From: Coprinopsis marcescibilis | Taxonomy: Eukaryota > Basidiomycota > Agaricomycetes > Agaricales > Psathyrellaceae | Assembly (NCBI GenBank): GCA_004369085.1 | Contig: ML210158.1 | Span: forward strand, 186,001 to 250,000 | Direction: 5' to 3' | DNA length: 64,000 nt | Shown here: in pieces, positions 9,955-22,456 of the stretch | Position numbering within the stretch: position 1 is the stretch's first letter | Layout of the letters: each line of letters begins with the position of its first letter | Made by a program: the position numbers and the translations under genes | Notes under the pieces: generated by a model | The model's input: the letters and a program-made list of their open reading frames with translations, nothing else | The model's database searches: none | What the model was told of the DNA's origin: nothing

Positions 9955-12900
9955 ATGGTCAGCGAAAGTATTCAGCCAAGTTCCTCGTCTACCCAGAGTG
10001 AGGGGACAGGGAAGGAACAAGGACGGACCAAGGCGGAGCGGACTGAGATCATTGCGTTGGACCTTGATTCTGGAGATGAAAGTGTCAGGGTCAGAAGAGG
10101 CCTTTGGGAGTTTTGGTGAGCTTGTCATGTCTTTGAATGGTGACAATGGAGACTGACGGTTCTGTACTGATAGGATTCCAAAACATCCCCCTTCCCCTCC
10201 GCCATCCGGTGTTACTGACTCCACGGTCAGTCTGCCCTATCGCAACAAAAAGAGTTTTTAACTTATCCATGTTCAGCTCACACCTTACGCGACGGCCAAC
10301 TTCATTTCTATCCTGTGGTATTCATGGATCACGCCTATCATGGTGAATGATATCATCTCCATATTGCGAGATAGCTATTCACGCGACAAATATAGACTCT
10401 CGGCTATCAGCGAACATTGCAAGCGGCAGACTTGTGGAAACTGGAGGATACACATACTGCAGCAACGCTCACATCCAACTTCGACGCCTCGTGGCAGCGG
10501 CGATATGACCATGCAAAGGACTATAATGCCGACCTTTCTTCTGGGCACGCCGTCCCATCGTTATTCAAACGCGTCTCCTGGTCTGTTAAATCCACGTTTT
10601 CATCTAAGTCAAAAACTTCATTCGAAGAAGAATGGCGGAACGAAACTGGAATTCGAAAAGCGAGTATTCCGCTTGCCTTGAACGATTCTCTGGGTCGCTT
10701 CTTCTGGACTGGAGGATTTTACAAGGTCCTCGCTGATGTTACTCAATTAATGGGTCCTCTGTTGGTCAGAGAAATCATCAATTTTGCGAAGGAACGAGAG
10801 TTCGCGAAGGAGAACGGACTGCCGAAACCCAATGTTGGAAGGGGTATTGCCTTGGCCATAGGGCTGTTCCTTCTGACAGTGACATTTAGCATTGCGCAAA
10901 ACCAGTTCTTCTGGCGTTCGATGCTAACAGGAGCCTTGACCAGAGCTACGTTGATCAGCTCCATGTACAAGCGAAGTGTCAACCTTACCGGCAAGGCAAG
11001 GACGAACCTTTCGACATCGGACATCGTTAATCACGTCTCAACTGATGTATTTTCCTTTCCACTTGATTGTAATATATTGGAAGTTAACTTTTTGGTTGTA
11101 GGTTAGCCGCATTGATATATGTTGCCAGTGGTTTGTGAGTTTATTCCGCATAAATTAATCTATACCGGAGTACTGATTGAAACGTCTAGCATGCTTGTAT
11201 GAATCTAGTACTATTTTATTTGAGATTAGCGTTCTCACTAACTGTGTAGCGTGGACGGCTCCCATTCAAATCGTCGTTTGCTTGATTATTCTTGTGACTC
11301 AGGTGAGCACGAGTACTCTTTGGCTCGATGCGTATCCTTACCCGTATATTTAAGCTCGGGCCATCCGCGTTGGCAGGATTTGCGCTTTTTCTGTTAATCG
11401 GCCCTATTCAGCAGCGGGTTATGCGATATCAGTTTACAATTCGTCAAAAATCGATGGGTCACACTGACCAGCGAGCGAAAACGTTGCTGGAGGCACTGAG
11501 TATGTACAGCTCGTATACAGTCTTTCATCTTTTGTTCTAATTGGTTTCTAGGCTCTATGAGGATAGTGAAATATTTCACTTATGAATCCTCATTCTTGCA
11601 ACGTGAGTGCCTCGTTATTCTCTTTACTCCACTGACTCGGACTCAGGCATCTCTGGGATACGGAAACACGAGTTGCGAGGCGTCAGAACTATACTGAACG
11701 CCGAATCAGCGAAGTAATCCTTCTTCTGAGCTGTTGTATTCCGTCACTTGACCCATTTGTAGCATGGCCTTAGCGCACTCTGTGCCATATCTAGCTGCTA
11801 CCCTCGCGTTCATCACCTATACTCGTATCAAGGAAGAATTTGACGTCGCTATCATCTTCTCATCGTTGGCATTGTTCCAGGTATTCTCGTTTATTGTGAT
11901 GGAAGCGCACGTATTAACCTGTAACAATGCAGTTGCTGCGCCAACCCATGATGTTTCTTCCCCGAGGGTTGTCTGTCATTGCCGATGCCCAAAGTGCTTT
12001 CCATCGACTCGAGCGTGTTTTCCATGCAGAACTGATGACTGGCGAGAGCTTGCAAATTGTCCCCAATCAAGAATTGTCCCTGTGCATTCAGGACGCCTCT
12101 TTCGAGTGGGAGGAGACTGTGTTGAAGGAGGACGAGCCCACCGAGACGGAGAAGGTCAAATCGAAGGCAGTCAATCATGACACACCGTTCCAGTTGAAAG
12201 GGATCAACGTAAAAATTCCTCGAGGTAGCCTGACAGCCATTGTTGGCCGCGTAGGCTCGGGGAAATCGAGTTTACTGCAGGCAATGATTGGAGAGATGCG
12301 TAAAACGTCAGGAGAGGTGGTGTTTGGGGGGCGAGTGGCGTATTGCCCACAGACCGCATGGATCCAGAACTCTTCATTGGTTAGTCCACCTCGACTATTC
12401 GATTATCGAGATTCTGACATCTATTTAGAGGGACAACGTTACGTTCGGGCAACCCTTCGACGAAGAGCGTTATTGGAAAGTAATTGAAGACGCTTCTCTA
12501 TTGCCTGATTTGCAGCTTCTCGCTGATGGAGATTTGACAGAGGTATGTGGACCCATCGAAAGTCGTTGAACTGGGCTTACATGCTTCCTCTAGATTGGCG
12601 AGAAAGGTATCAACCTTAGTGGAGGACAGAAACAAAGAGTACGTTTAGCTCGATCATCTCAAAATCACTGATACCAACGTCCGGGCATTAGATTAACATC
12701 GCTCGTGCGTTATACTTTGACGCCGACGTCATCATCATGGACGACCCACTATCTGCAGGCAAGTCCCTAGAGTCTCAGTTTCAGCGTCTGCTGACACCCT
12801 CTCTCAGTGGATGCCCACGTTGGGAAAGCCCTGTTCCGCAACGCAATCTCCGCCCTCTCGAAGCGAGGCAAAACCGTTATCCTGGTTACCCATGCCCTAC

Positions 12901-15900
12901 ACTTCCTCTCCTTTTGCGACTACATCTATACGTTGGACGGAGGCGCTATTACTGAGCAAGGCACATATCGAGAGCTTCTCGATGCCAATGGGGAGTTTGC
13001 CCGACTCGATAAGGAGTTTGGTGGAAATGATCCAGGAGCTATGACCGCGAAACGTTCGCATATCGAGGTTCTCGAGGAGGTACAGACGAAATCGACTCAA
13101 GTTCAGCAGCGTTTCCCCGGAAAAGGAACTCTTGAAGGCAAGCTCATCGTAAAGGAGCTTCGAACCACTGGCAGCATCTCCGGCAAAGGTATGCGTATAT
13201 CACGTCGACACTACTATGTACGTATTAATCAGCACAAGTTTGGTGGGCCTACATCGTGGCTGGTCGCGGAGCCATCACTGTACCCCTTCTGTTGTTGGCT
13301 GCAGTTCTGATGCAAGGTAGCCAAATTATCAGCTCCTATATCCTTGTCTGGTGGCAGAAAAAGTACGTTTATGTTTGGTACATTCTGGGTTTTTGGTCAC
13401 AGATCTTTTCAGCGAGTTTTCGCGACCATTTTCCTTCTATCAGATACTCTATGCGGTTTTCGGTATTTCGCAAGCATTGCTCTCCTTGTTTCTGTGAGTT
13501 GCGCATACCTGCTTCTTGAAGATCTAGCTGAACTGGCTCTTAGGGGTGTTGCTGTGGATGTCATCTCGTGGCTCGTTTCTAGGAACCTGCACAACGAAGC
13601 CCTCCTCAACATCTTCCGTGCCCCAATGTCTTTCTTCGATACCACGGTCGGGATCCTACAACTTGATCTCCTATCCAAACTCATGCTCGTTTTCTAGCCC
13701 CTAGGAAGAGTAATAGGCGTTTTCGGCAAGGATATCGACAGTTCGTCTTTGCAATTTCTTCCTTCGTTTATCCTCAACCTCATCCTATACCCCTGTAGTT
13801 ATCGATAACCAGCTTCCAGGTACGCTTCGTTCAGCAGGCTCGTGCATAGTTGATGACAAATCTCTGCCTCTAGTATCCATGCGAATGCGTACGTCGCCTA
13901 TCTACTATGTTGCTCAAAAGAGGTCTAACTGATCGATATAAAGTTGTTCTGACAGTATCCGGTGTCATTGGATCGGTCGCGCTTATCACTGCCGTTGAGC
14001 CTTACTTCAGTTTGTGCACCACGTTCAATTCCCGAATTCTTAAACTTATATGACTATTCCAGTCATAGTAGCCGTCTTCGTTGGAATCGGATACAACTTC
14101 CTCGCTTCCTTTTACCGTGCAAGCGCCAGAGAAATCAAGCGTCTCGGTACGTAGTTTTATTGCCATACAAACGTCAAGCTCATATAGCTGTGCATAGACT
14201 CGATCTTGCGTTCGCTTCTATACTCTCATCTCTCTGAATCGCTCACCGGTATGAACTTTGTTTCTTCGTCAGACAGGCCCTAACGTATTTCATTTCCCCT
14301 AGGGTTGCCAACTCTAAGAAGCTACGGCCAACTCCCTCGGTTTGTTCGCGACAATGAGTTCTTCATCGACCTTGAAAACCGTGCACTCTTCTTGCTTGTA
14401 ACGAATCAGAGGTAGTGTGTTTGACTAACTATAAAGGCTGTATATTTACTTTCGGGCAGATGGTTAACTGTTCGACTGGACGTTTGCGGTGCTGCCCTCG
14501 TGTTCTTCGTACGTCTAGATTTCGCACAAAGGAACCGCTGTCTGAACGATGCAACTAGGTGGCTTTCTTTGCCGTCATGGATGTCTCAGGGCTCAGTCCT
14601 GCTCAAGTTGGACTTATTTTGACCTTCACCAGTGCGTTTAAGTCTGCGGGACGAGACGTCGTCCAGTTTGCTGACCTTTCCTAGCTACTTTGACCCAGAT
14701 GTGTGGTATGCTAATGAGACAAACGGCAGAGGTCGAGAATTATATGAACGCTGTTGAGCGAGGTATGTGGTAACGTATCTGATTGGGACGTGATGTTGAA
14801 GTATATCTTACAGTGGTTCACTACAGCGATAAGAGCGCTATTCCTCAAGAAGCTCGTCACGAAGACCCACCGACCGATCCACCTTCTGAATGGCCAGAAC
14901 ACGGAAAGATCGAGTTCCAGGACGTCGTTATGCGTTATCGACCAGGACTAACTAACGTGCTGCACGGTATCTCAATGTCTATCAAGGGAGGAGAGAAAAT
15001 CGGCGTCGTTGGGAGAACTGGCGCAGGAAAGTCGTCCTTGATCATGGCTTTGATGCGAATTGTCGAGTATTCTGGCAACATCTCAATTGACGGGTAAAGG
15101 CTCATTCGCTTACGTTGACGGCCTTGTGCTGAATATCTTTCCTCTAGGGTCGATATCTCGAAATTGGGCCTGAAGGTGCTACGAAGCAAGATTTCCATTA
15201 TACCACAGGATGTGAGTGTTCTTTGTCAAGACGTCCTCACATTACTGACAATACTTTCTTAAAGCCTACTATCTTCAGTGGTAAGCAAGTTTTTACTTTG
15301 AGAAGTCCATATCTCACACCGTGATATAGGTACTGTCCGGACGGCACTTGATCCTTTCTCACTGTACGACGACGCTCGGTTATGGGATGCTCTTCGACGT
15401 TCTTTCCTCGTTGAAGATGGCACTTCCGATGATGAAAAGTCGTCTGGAGACGCCTCGTGCGGAACCCGAATCACCCTCGACACGGTTCTGGAGTCCGAAG
15501 GCTCTAATCTTAGCGTTGGGGAGAGGTCCTTGCTCAGTTTGGCACGGGCCCTGGTAAAAGATACCAAGGTTGTCGTCCTCGACGAAGCGACGTGAGTAAT
15601 CATCTCGTAGAGGGTTGTTTGTTTGTATCATCCTGACGACCTTCTTGCAGTGCATCAGTAGACTTAGAGACAGATAAGAAGATTCAATACACCATACAGA
15701 CGCAATTCGAAGGCCAAACCTTGATTTGCATTGCCCGTAAGTAGACCACGGTTCTGAATCTGTCGCATATTCTAACAAATCTCAGATCGACTGCGAACGA
15801 TTCTGGGATATGATCGAGTCTTGGTGCTGGATTCTGGAAGTATTTCTGTGAGTAAACATCGTAATGCGAGCTGTTCCTTTATTTAACCTTATGCGAAATA

Positions 15901-16014
15901 TAGGAATTCGATTCGCCTCTTGCATTGTTCAATAAAGAGGATGGAATTTTCCGAAGCCTGTGTTTAGGCAGCAATATCGTAGAGGAGGATATTCTTACAA
16001 GCAAGACCCAATGA
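9955..16014 (+). CDS. ABCC (Yor1/MRP-type) ABC transporter
   Basis: More than 25 short exons give a full-length exporter of about 1,400 residues, laid out TMD1-NBD1-TMD2-NBD2. The start ATG at 9955 opens a Ser/Glu-rich cytosolic tail; then comes the typical Yor1-like PPSPPPS segment and WITPIM entering TMD1. NBD1 (about 12.2-12.9 kb) has GRVGSGKSS (Walker A), LSGGQKQR (signature), [14 protein letters not shown] (Walker B) and THALHF (H-loop). TMD2 includes LVWWQK and [19 protein letters not shown]2 (about 14.9-15.9 kb) has GRTGAGKSS, signature [22 protein letters not shown] and IAHRLRT. Two unusual splices are needed: a 7-nt micro-exon at 11190-11196 and a GC-AG intron at 12759-12807. Yor1-type pumps export organic anions and drugs. 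Its head-to-head position with a NIS synthetase suggests siderophore or intermediate export, which is inference. The stop is at 16012-16014. Confidence 0.88.
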
Positions 16015-16392
16015 TCGCCCGCTTTGTCCATTATTAAGCTTAGAAGTTAGAAGTCATATAATTCATTGGTCTCTTTACATCGCTTTCGGTAGACCTAGTA
16101 TATACTTTTGGATTTGTAACTCTTGTATTTGTTGTCCGAAGTTAGCGCTTTAGCAATTGCAGCTTCCTGCTACTTACCAGGGAATGGATTCCGCGTTCAT
16201 TTGATCCGGCCACAAATTTTGGATTGAGAGCTAAGCGCGACGGCGTCATTTTCCCTTTGCATCATTCCAGACCCACCAAGGTCGAAGCCAAGTCAAAGGT
16301 CGAGTCTGATCTTGTCACGAATTGGAACACTAACTCAAAATATATCTAGCAGTCGAACGCTCTGCGAACACGCAGTGCACGACGATCTCAAA
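16015..16392. other. Intergenic, ABC transporter 3' and DBP6 promoter
   Basis: There is no coding signal. It must hold the ABC transporter terminator and the promoter of the helicase gene. Confidence 0.4.
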
Positions 16393-18879
16393 ATGGAGGC
16401 AGCACCCACGGTCGGTAAATGAGTCGCTCAACCCCTGGATTATTCTGACGGTTCCGCAGAAAACCAAAGCGAAGCAGCGCTACTTGAAGAAGAAGAAAGA
16501 AAGACGGAAAATCAAAACAAAGTCCGATAAAGTCCAAACTGCTACTGTAGTGAAGAAGCAGTCCGTTGCCGAAGATGAAGATGCTTCCAGTGAGGAAGAG
16601 ATTGTTGAAGACCAAACTCAGGATATCGAGCTTGAAAGAGAAGAACCTCGAGTAGTGGAACGCCCTTCCAAACGACAGAAAATCAACGAAGAGGTGCAGG
16701 AGGATGAAGACGGAGACGAACAATCGCACGATGATGCAGAGGCAATGGAGGTAGACGCTATGGACGAGGTCCCTGTTGAAACACCAACCACTCAGCCATC
16801 CGGACACTTGGACATTCCAGTTGGCACCCTTCCTCGCTTCCCCTTACCCTCTATACCGGATGCACCCTCAAAATCAGCGTTAGCCCTTCAGGGTTTGGAT
16901 AGGAAACTCATTGAGGCGGAGATCGTTGACCCTTCGACCGTGTTGCCAATATCTGGAGAAGGAGAGGGATTTGCGAGGTTGAGCGAACGGACACGGATGC
17001 GCTTGAAAGACCTTGGTATTAGCGAACTCTTCGCAGGTAAGTCGTCCTGACTGTCTCTTCCAGACTCGAGAGCTCATTCAAGTAGTGCAAACGGCGTTGG
17101 TTCCCCACCTTTTACCCTCAAGCGGCCAACGAAACAGCTTGTACCTACCCTTTGATCCTCCATACGACCTCTGCGTTTCCGCACCGACTGGAAGTGGAAA
17201 GACATTGGCATATGTGCTCCCAATCATCGAGGTATGAGGTTGTCTTCGCTATTGTTTGCACTCTCTGACTAACTGGCAGACTCTACAAACTCGTGTCGTT
17301 ACTAGACTCAGAGCACTCGTCGTTTTGCCTACGCGTGACTTGGTCAATCAAGTTAGGGAGACATTCGAAGCTTTGAGCAAGGGCTCTGGGTTAAAGGTGT
17401 GATCAATCAAGGTGTGATTTACGGCCGACTGAAGTCGTGCTCTTCTAGTTTGGCACTGCGAGCGGACAGCATTCATTTGCTCATGAACAGGGTCAACTTG
17501 TTTACGACAGGTCTACAAGGTGAACTATACCCTCTGCCCTCGGTGAAATTCCCTAACTCTATATCCAGTCTCTCAGGCGGTTCAAGCAAAGTCGATGTCC
17601 TTATTTGCACGCCTGGAAGATTAATGGATCACCTTGTCGGGACACCGAACTTTTCCCTTCAGCATCTGCGATACCTGGTCATCGACGAAGCTGACAGACT
17701 GTTAGCTCAGTCTTTCCAAGATTGGCTTGCGCAAGTCCTTGCCGCCATACGAACACCCAAAAAGGTCACCACGGATATAGAACACTCAACGTCCCTGGAC
17801 TCGACGACCTCGTGGTCCTGCCCGGACGGCCTGGCACCAAACACACTCCACCAACTACCACTACCTGACGTCCCCACTTTCCTCGGCGAGGAGCGAGCCT
17901 CGAGCTGTCAAAAGTTACTGTTCTCCGCCACACTGACTCGAGACCCTGGAAAGATTGCGTCCCTGGATCTCCGCAATCCGAGGTACATTATCGTGCAGAG
18001 TGGAAAGGACCGAACTGTAGAGTCAAATGTTGCCAAGGTGATGTTGGAGAAGTTTTCTGTGCCCGAAACTCTGAGGGTGAGTTGAATCGTTTGGCGTTAT
18101 GCTTTTAGCCGTGCTCATGGACTGCTACTACCAGGAACACATGGCGGTGGTTTCCCCTGCCAAGAAGCCTCTGATGGTTTTCCACCTCGTGCATACGCAT
18201 TCGATCAGGAATGCACTTGTGTTCACAAAGTCTGCAGAATCAACTACGCGGTTGCTGCGGTTGTTCGAGTTCTTTGAGGAGGCTAGAGCTGCGGGAGATG
18301 GAAATGCTTCTGAGCGCATCGTTGCCAAGGCATACTCCAGCGATTCACCACCAAGCGAACGCAAGTCGATCTTGGAGGATTTCAAAGCGCAGAAAATTCA
18401 CATGTGAGTGAGGTTTTCCCGAGCGATGTACTTTGCCTGACGATGTAACTGCTTTGCAGATTGATATGCTCAGATCTAATCTCGCGAGGAATTGATATCA
18501 GCCATGTCTCGCATGTCATCAGCTACGATGCACCTGTTGATATTCGAAAGTATGTCCATCGTGTGGGCCGGACAGCTCGAGCTGGAAGAGAGGGTGATGC
18601 TTGGACATTGGTCGAAGAGCAAGAGGTAGGAGCGCGTTGCTTTACCTGCTGTTTCAAGGTCATTGACCTTCCTTTACAGGCCCATCATTTCAAGAAGGTG
18701 CTGCGAAATGCTGATCATCTTGACTATGTTCAAAAACTGAAGGTACTCGATTCGGAAATGGAATCATTTGAACCCTTTTATGAGGTAATGAAGGTTTTGC
18801 TTTTCTTTGAAAAAAAAATATGCTAATGAAGTACATTAAGACGGCCCTTCGAAAGCTAAAAGAGGCATATTCGAGGTGA
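16393..18879 (+). CDS. DBP6: ATP-dependent RNA helicase Dbp6/DDX51
   Basis: This is a DEAD-box helicase with a highly charged N-terminal extension (Lys-rich, then Glu/Asp-rich to about residue 130). Helicase motifs: SAPTGSGKT (Walker A), PTRDLVNQV (Ia), CTPGRLMDH (Ib), VIDEADR (II), LLFSATLT (III), RGIDISHV (V) and [10 protein letters not shown] (VI). The insertion between DEAD and SAT and the [13 protein letters not shown] segment in place of a usual Q-motif region are typical of Dbp6, a nucleolar factor for early 60S ribosome assembly. The first exon is tiny (MEAAPT, 16393-16410), followed by an intron to about 16460. A short last exon (stop at 18877-18879) encodes [12 protein letters not shown]. 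The gene is convergent with the C3HC gene, with 93 bp between the stops. Confidence 0.9.
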
Positions 18880-18972
18880 TTGGGGCACGAATCAGTTATA
18901 TGTAATATCTAAGTAGCCCGAAAGATAAAATGATCCGTGATGATGAGCGCTACGCTTCGGAATCCCTGTCTG

Positions 18973-21269
18973 CTATCCTAATAACCGTTTGACGTATTTG
19001 AGGAGGTCCCGACCCTGCAAAGAAGGTATTTAGTCAGACGATCTATTTGGACATTCAAATCAAACACGTACGCCTCGCTCTTTGACCCCAGCAGCCATCA
19101 CTTTCACGTTGTCCAGTTCACCGCCGTTCTGAGCTCCATCCCCCTCGCCGTTCGTCGACCCAGGCTGAGCGACGGCGCCAAAGACATCCAAATCGGCTTG
19201 TCTTTGGCGTTGTGCCATTCTGTACCTTAGAAGAACGGTAAGCACGGCTCTCCAACCCTCTAGTGCGGTGTTAGGTTGAGGAAGGGAGGAAGTGGAGAGG
19301 CCATTCGCATTGGGGTCGTAGGAAGACAGGGAGGGCACGGTCGTCGATTTGACGACGTAAGGGCAATAAGACCGATGCTCCTTTAAGAGGTCAAATTGCC
19401 GTTGTGGCATAGGGCGCTTAGGACGCTGCACAACTGCGGATGCGGATAAGAGTTGTGCACTTGCTCCGTTGTTTGTAGTTACTGGAGCTTCCGCTTTTTG
19501 GGCGGCGCCTGTTCCATTTTCTGTTCCCTCGTTCGCATCCCTGTTAGATAAAAACGCCCATAGCCCAATCCTACGTTGACAAAGATTGCATTGGAGTAAT
19601 GCGTTGTCGCGTTTATTGAGGAGGGAAGAGGGAATGCGGAACAGCGGAAATGGAAGACCGTTTGTGGCGGCAGAAGCAGGTCTCTTGGCCTCTGACATAG
19701 GAGACCCTTGGCGAGAGGCGGAGAGAGAGATGGAAGAGCGGCGAGATAAAGATGGACCAGGAGTAGACGGCCTTGAAAAAGTGGGTCTAGGTGTCAAGGC
19801 GCTTGATGCTGACCTGGATGGCGTGGACGGCCGCGAAATAGATTTGGATGGTGTGCTGAAGGATGACAATGCGGATTTGAGTGGTGTTGCTGCGGTTCGA
19901 CGGAGGGCTGAGATCTTGTCGTCTCGTAGTGATTTGGCTGGCTTTGAAGGTGCAGGGTTGGCGGATGGTGGGACGAGGGTCCAACCGAATAACGAGGCTA
20001 CCACAGCTGCTTCTGATGGCTCTTTGAGCTGTTTGTTTTCAGAATCTTCTGGGCTGTTCTTTGAGTTAGAGTTTGCGTCCGCATTTCCATTTATGTCTTC
20101 GTCTACGTCCATTGCATCCGGAGCTGGTGTCGGTTTTGGTGAATCTGTGGGTTTGTGTGCGATTGGGAGTGTGTACGAAGCCACGACTTTCCTGAGAGAA
20201 CTGAGTTGATTGGGAGTCTATGGAAAGGGTTAGTACCGAATCAATGGCCAGGGTCAGACAAGTAGCCTTACGAGAGGGTGTTTAATGACGACGCCTTCCA
20301 TTAGTGGGTCGAGTATCAATGCATTCGACTTGACATCTTTAACAGTCGCGGTTGGAGACTTGAGAGGTATACAATAAATGGAAGCTTGGGAGGAAATCAG
20401 GTACGGCACACGAAATGCAGTGGTGAGGCTCACGATCGCATTGCCGGGTCCTCCATGGACAACCGTTCTTGTGGTTGTCTATCAGGCCTTGCCGTTGTTT
20501 TTCGACCAAAGAGTTTGCTGCACAGAACGTAAGCTGAAATATTGGTGTATGTCGGGTGTTCTCTTACCAGCTTCGCGACTCATTCCTTCGCGGCCTGACA
20601 CAACCCATGACGCAGAGCAAAGGCCACAGACTAGTCGGTCTTTACCGTCGTTCGTCCATCCACACACGGATGCCGCAACTGGATCAAGTGAGGGTGGTTT
20701 GTTGGCATATGTACTGAGCTTGAATGTCTCCAACCGAGCCATGAACGATTGCAAGGAGGAGGGAGTGTATTCAGCTGACGCTGGCAATGGGGATGGGGGC
20801 GATGAGGGCGTGAGCTTGAAGGTAAACGCGTTCTTTGTACGTGTTGCTGCCCGAGAGAGAATGGCAGTTAAATGCGGGGTCTTGTTCGCTGTTTCTCCCA
20901 GCTCTGGTGCAGTGCTGTTCCTCAGCAGTACTGGTTCAACACCACTTAGACGGTGTCAATAGTTTGATTCTGACACATAGAGTTCTACCAGACTCACTTT
21001 GCTTTGGTGTCCTTGTTTTTGACTCCATACTTTGCCAGCGTCGTGTACAGAGAGCGAGGTAAACGAGTCTTTTTGGCTGGGGGCCTGTCTCTGTCTGGTC
21101 CCTGCACCGCGACGTCCAAGTTGTGGAAAGCATCCGCTAGTTTCCTCTAATGTCCTTTGTTAATGTGATTTGCAGTTCTCTAGCAAGAGTTACATACCTT
21201 CTTCTGCCACATGGAGCTCTCTGAGGAGCTCTCACCATTGCTCGAGGAAATTGCTGTTTGCTTGTCCAT
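18973..21269 (-). CDS. C3HC zinc-finger protein, NIPA/Rsm1 family
   Basis: This minus-strand gene has several exons. The first encodes MDKQTAISSSNGESS (ATG at 21269), the next the KLADAFHNLD helix. The C3HC zinc finger is assembled over three exons: CGW and CGLCSASWVV, then HKNGCPWRTRQC. The large exon (20184 down to about 19060) has a Ser/Pro/Thr-rich linker, then a second cysteine/histidine cluster (CNLCQRRIGLW and HRSYCPYV) as in the Rsm1 C-terminal domain. A last short exon after an intron at about 19070-19015 adds GRDLLKYVKRLLG and the stop at 18973. Family members include fission yeast Rsm1 (mRNA export) and human ZC3HC1/NIPA (nuclear basket). The boundary of the exon around 20950 is approximate. 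Confidence 0.82.
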
Positions 21270-21535
21270 GGTCCTTGGTATGAAGCCCAGGGAGAGTGAC
21301 GCTCATTGCCCACCATATGTCTTAGTCAGCTTATTGATGGCGCGACACGGCGCGTCAAGCAGTTTCCGAGTCAAGCGGCGGTGATGGAATAAACTGTTGT
21401 TTTTCGACCACCGTGACCGGTGACTGCGAATGCTTCCACTATTCTGACGCGAAAACGGGCTGTACAACAACTCGCTTCAACCTTCTGAACGCTCAAGTGC
21501 TTGCGCTGAGCTCCTGACAGTCGTTTAAGTATGCA

Positions 21536-21866
21536 ATGTCCACTCCCACGGTCGACACAGTTCCAAAAGGCAGTGCGATCAACATTTGTTCGAAGCTTTT
21601 GAGCTTGAAAGGGTATGCAATCGATTTCTCTTTTGACTCTTGGCTTCTGACTATTTCTGTCAGTGTCCTCCAGAGGTCTCGGACAGGATGGAGCTTTTCT
21701 CAACCCGAGTTCTGCTCTCGCCTCAGGTACACACCTGTGCACACGCCCCGATCGCAACGCAGCCCTGAAAGTCTGCATGCTTGACATTGCGACCATATGG
21801 GCTGCTTCGTCTCCTGCTATACCTCATCAAAATGCGCCTTCAAGAGCTCCAGTTGGGTTGAAATGA
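21536..21866 (+). CDS. Possible small unidentified gene
   Basis: An ATG at 21536 opens MSTPTVDTVPKGSAIN, and a plausible intron starts at GGTATGC near 21610. Downstream a frame ends at 21866 with PHQNAPSRAPVGLK. Splice joints between the parts are ambiguous and I know no homologue. It lies head-to-head with the C3HC gene (267 bp apart). Confidence 0.22.
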
Positions 21867-22456
21867 GCCGTTGCTGTCTAACCTATTTGTCGTTTGTCGC
21901 CATTTGTTGACAGCCCTATGTGCTATTGCTCTATTGCACTAATTCAGTGCAAGGGTGCCTCGACAACCAGAAATCAAACATTCCGCAACACCTGAGCATT
22001 TTTTACGCTCGGGGTTGCATGTACGTTGTTGACGGAGATTTATCTCCCCAAAGCCATGCGTTTCGTCGAATGTATTCACCACACAACCCTTGGTAACCTT
22101 GATGCTTCCTTCATTTCATACGTGTGCTTCTTTCGGTGCTCACAAGGTCCACAGATCCACTATGATGTTCTGACCTGTCCAACAACTTCGTGTGTTGTGG
22201 CTTATCCGCTTACGGCAAGGTACTGCCCAATCGAGAGACCGCCAAACGATTGTGTTACTCCTCCGACCCACCTGGTTCCAGTACAATCTCCGTATCCTCA
22301 TCAAAGAATCTTGAACCATTATGCGATGAAATGGCGCAATAGAATTCTGGATTAGAGAAGGCGGGCTTCTCAGAGGTTATAATACATTCATGGCTTCTGG
22401 AGAACCTCTCAAGGGACCGCCCCCGATACTCTTCTTTCCTCCAGAGAGTCTCTCTC
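21867..22456. other. Intergenic, permease promoter
   Basis: There is no supported coding signal. The distal part is CT-rich just ahead of the permease start. Confidence 0.4.

Noticed and set aside
19586..20209. 207-codon plus-strand frame
   Set aside because: It is antisense to the low-complexity linker of the C3HC protein; its Gly/Glu/Asp bias is the complement of the Ser/Pro/Thr codons.
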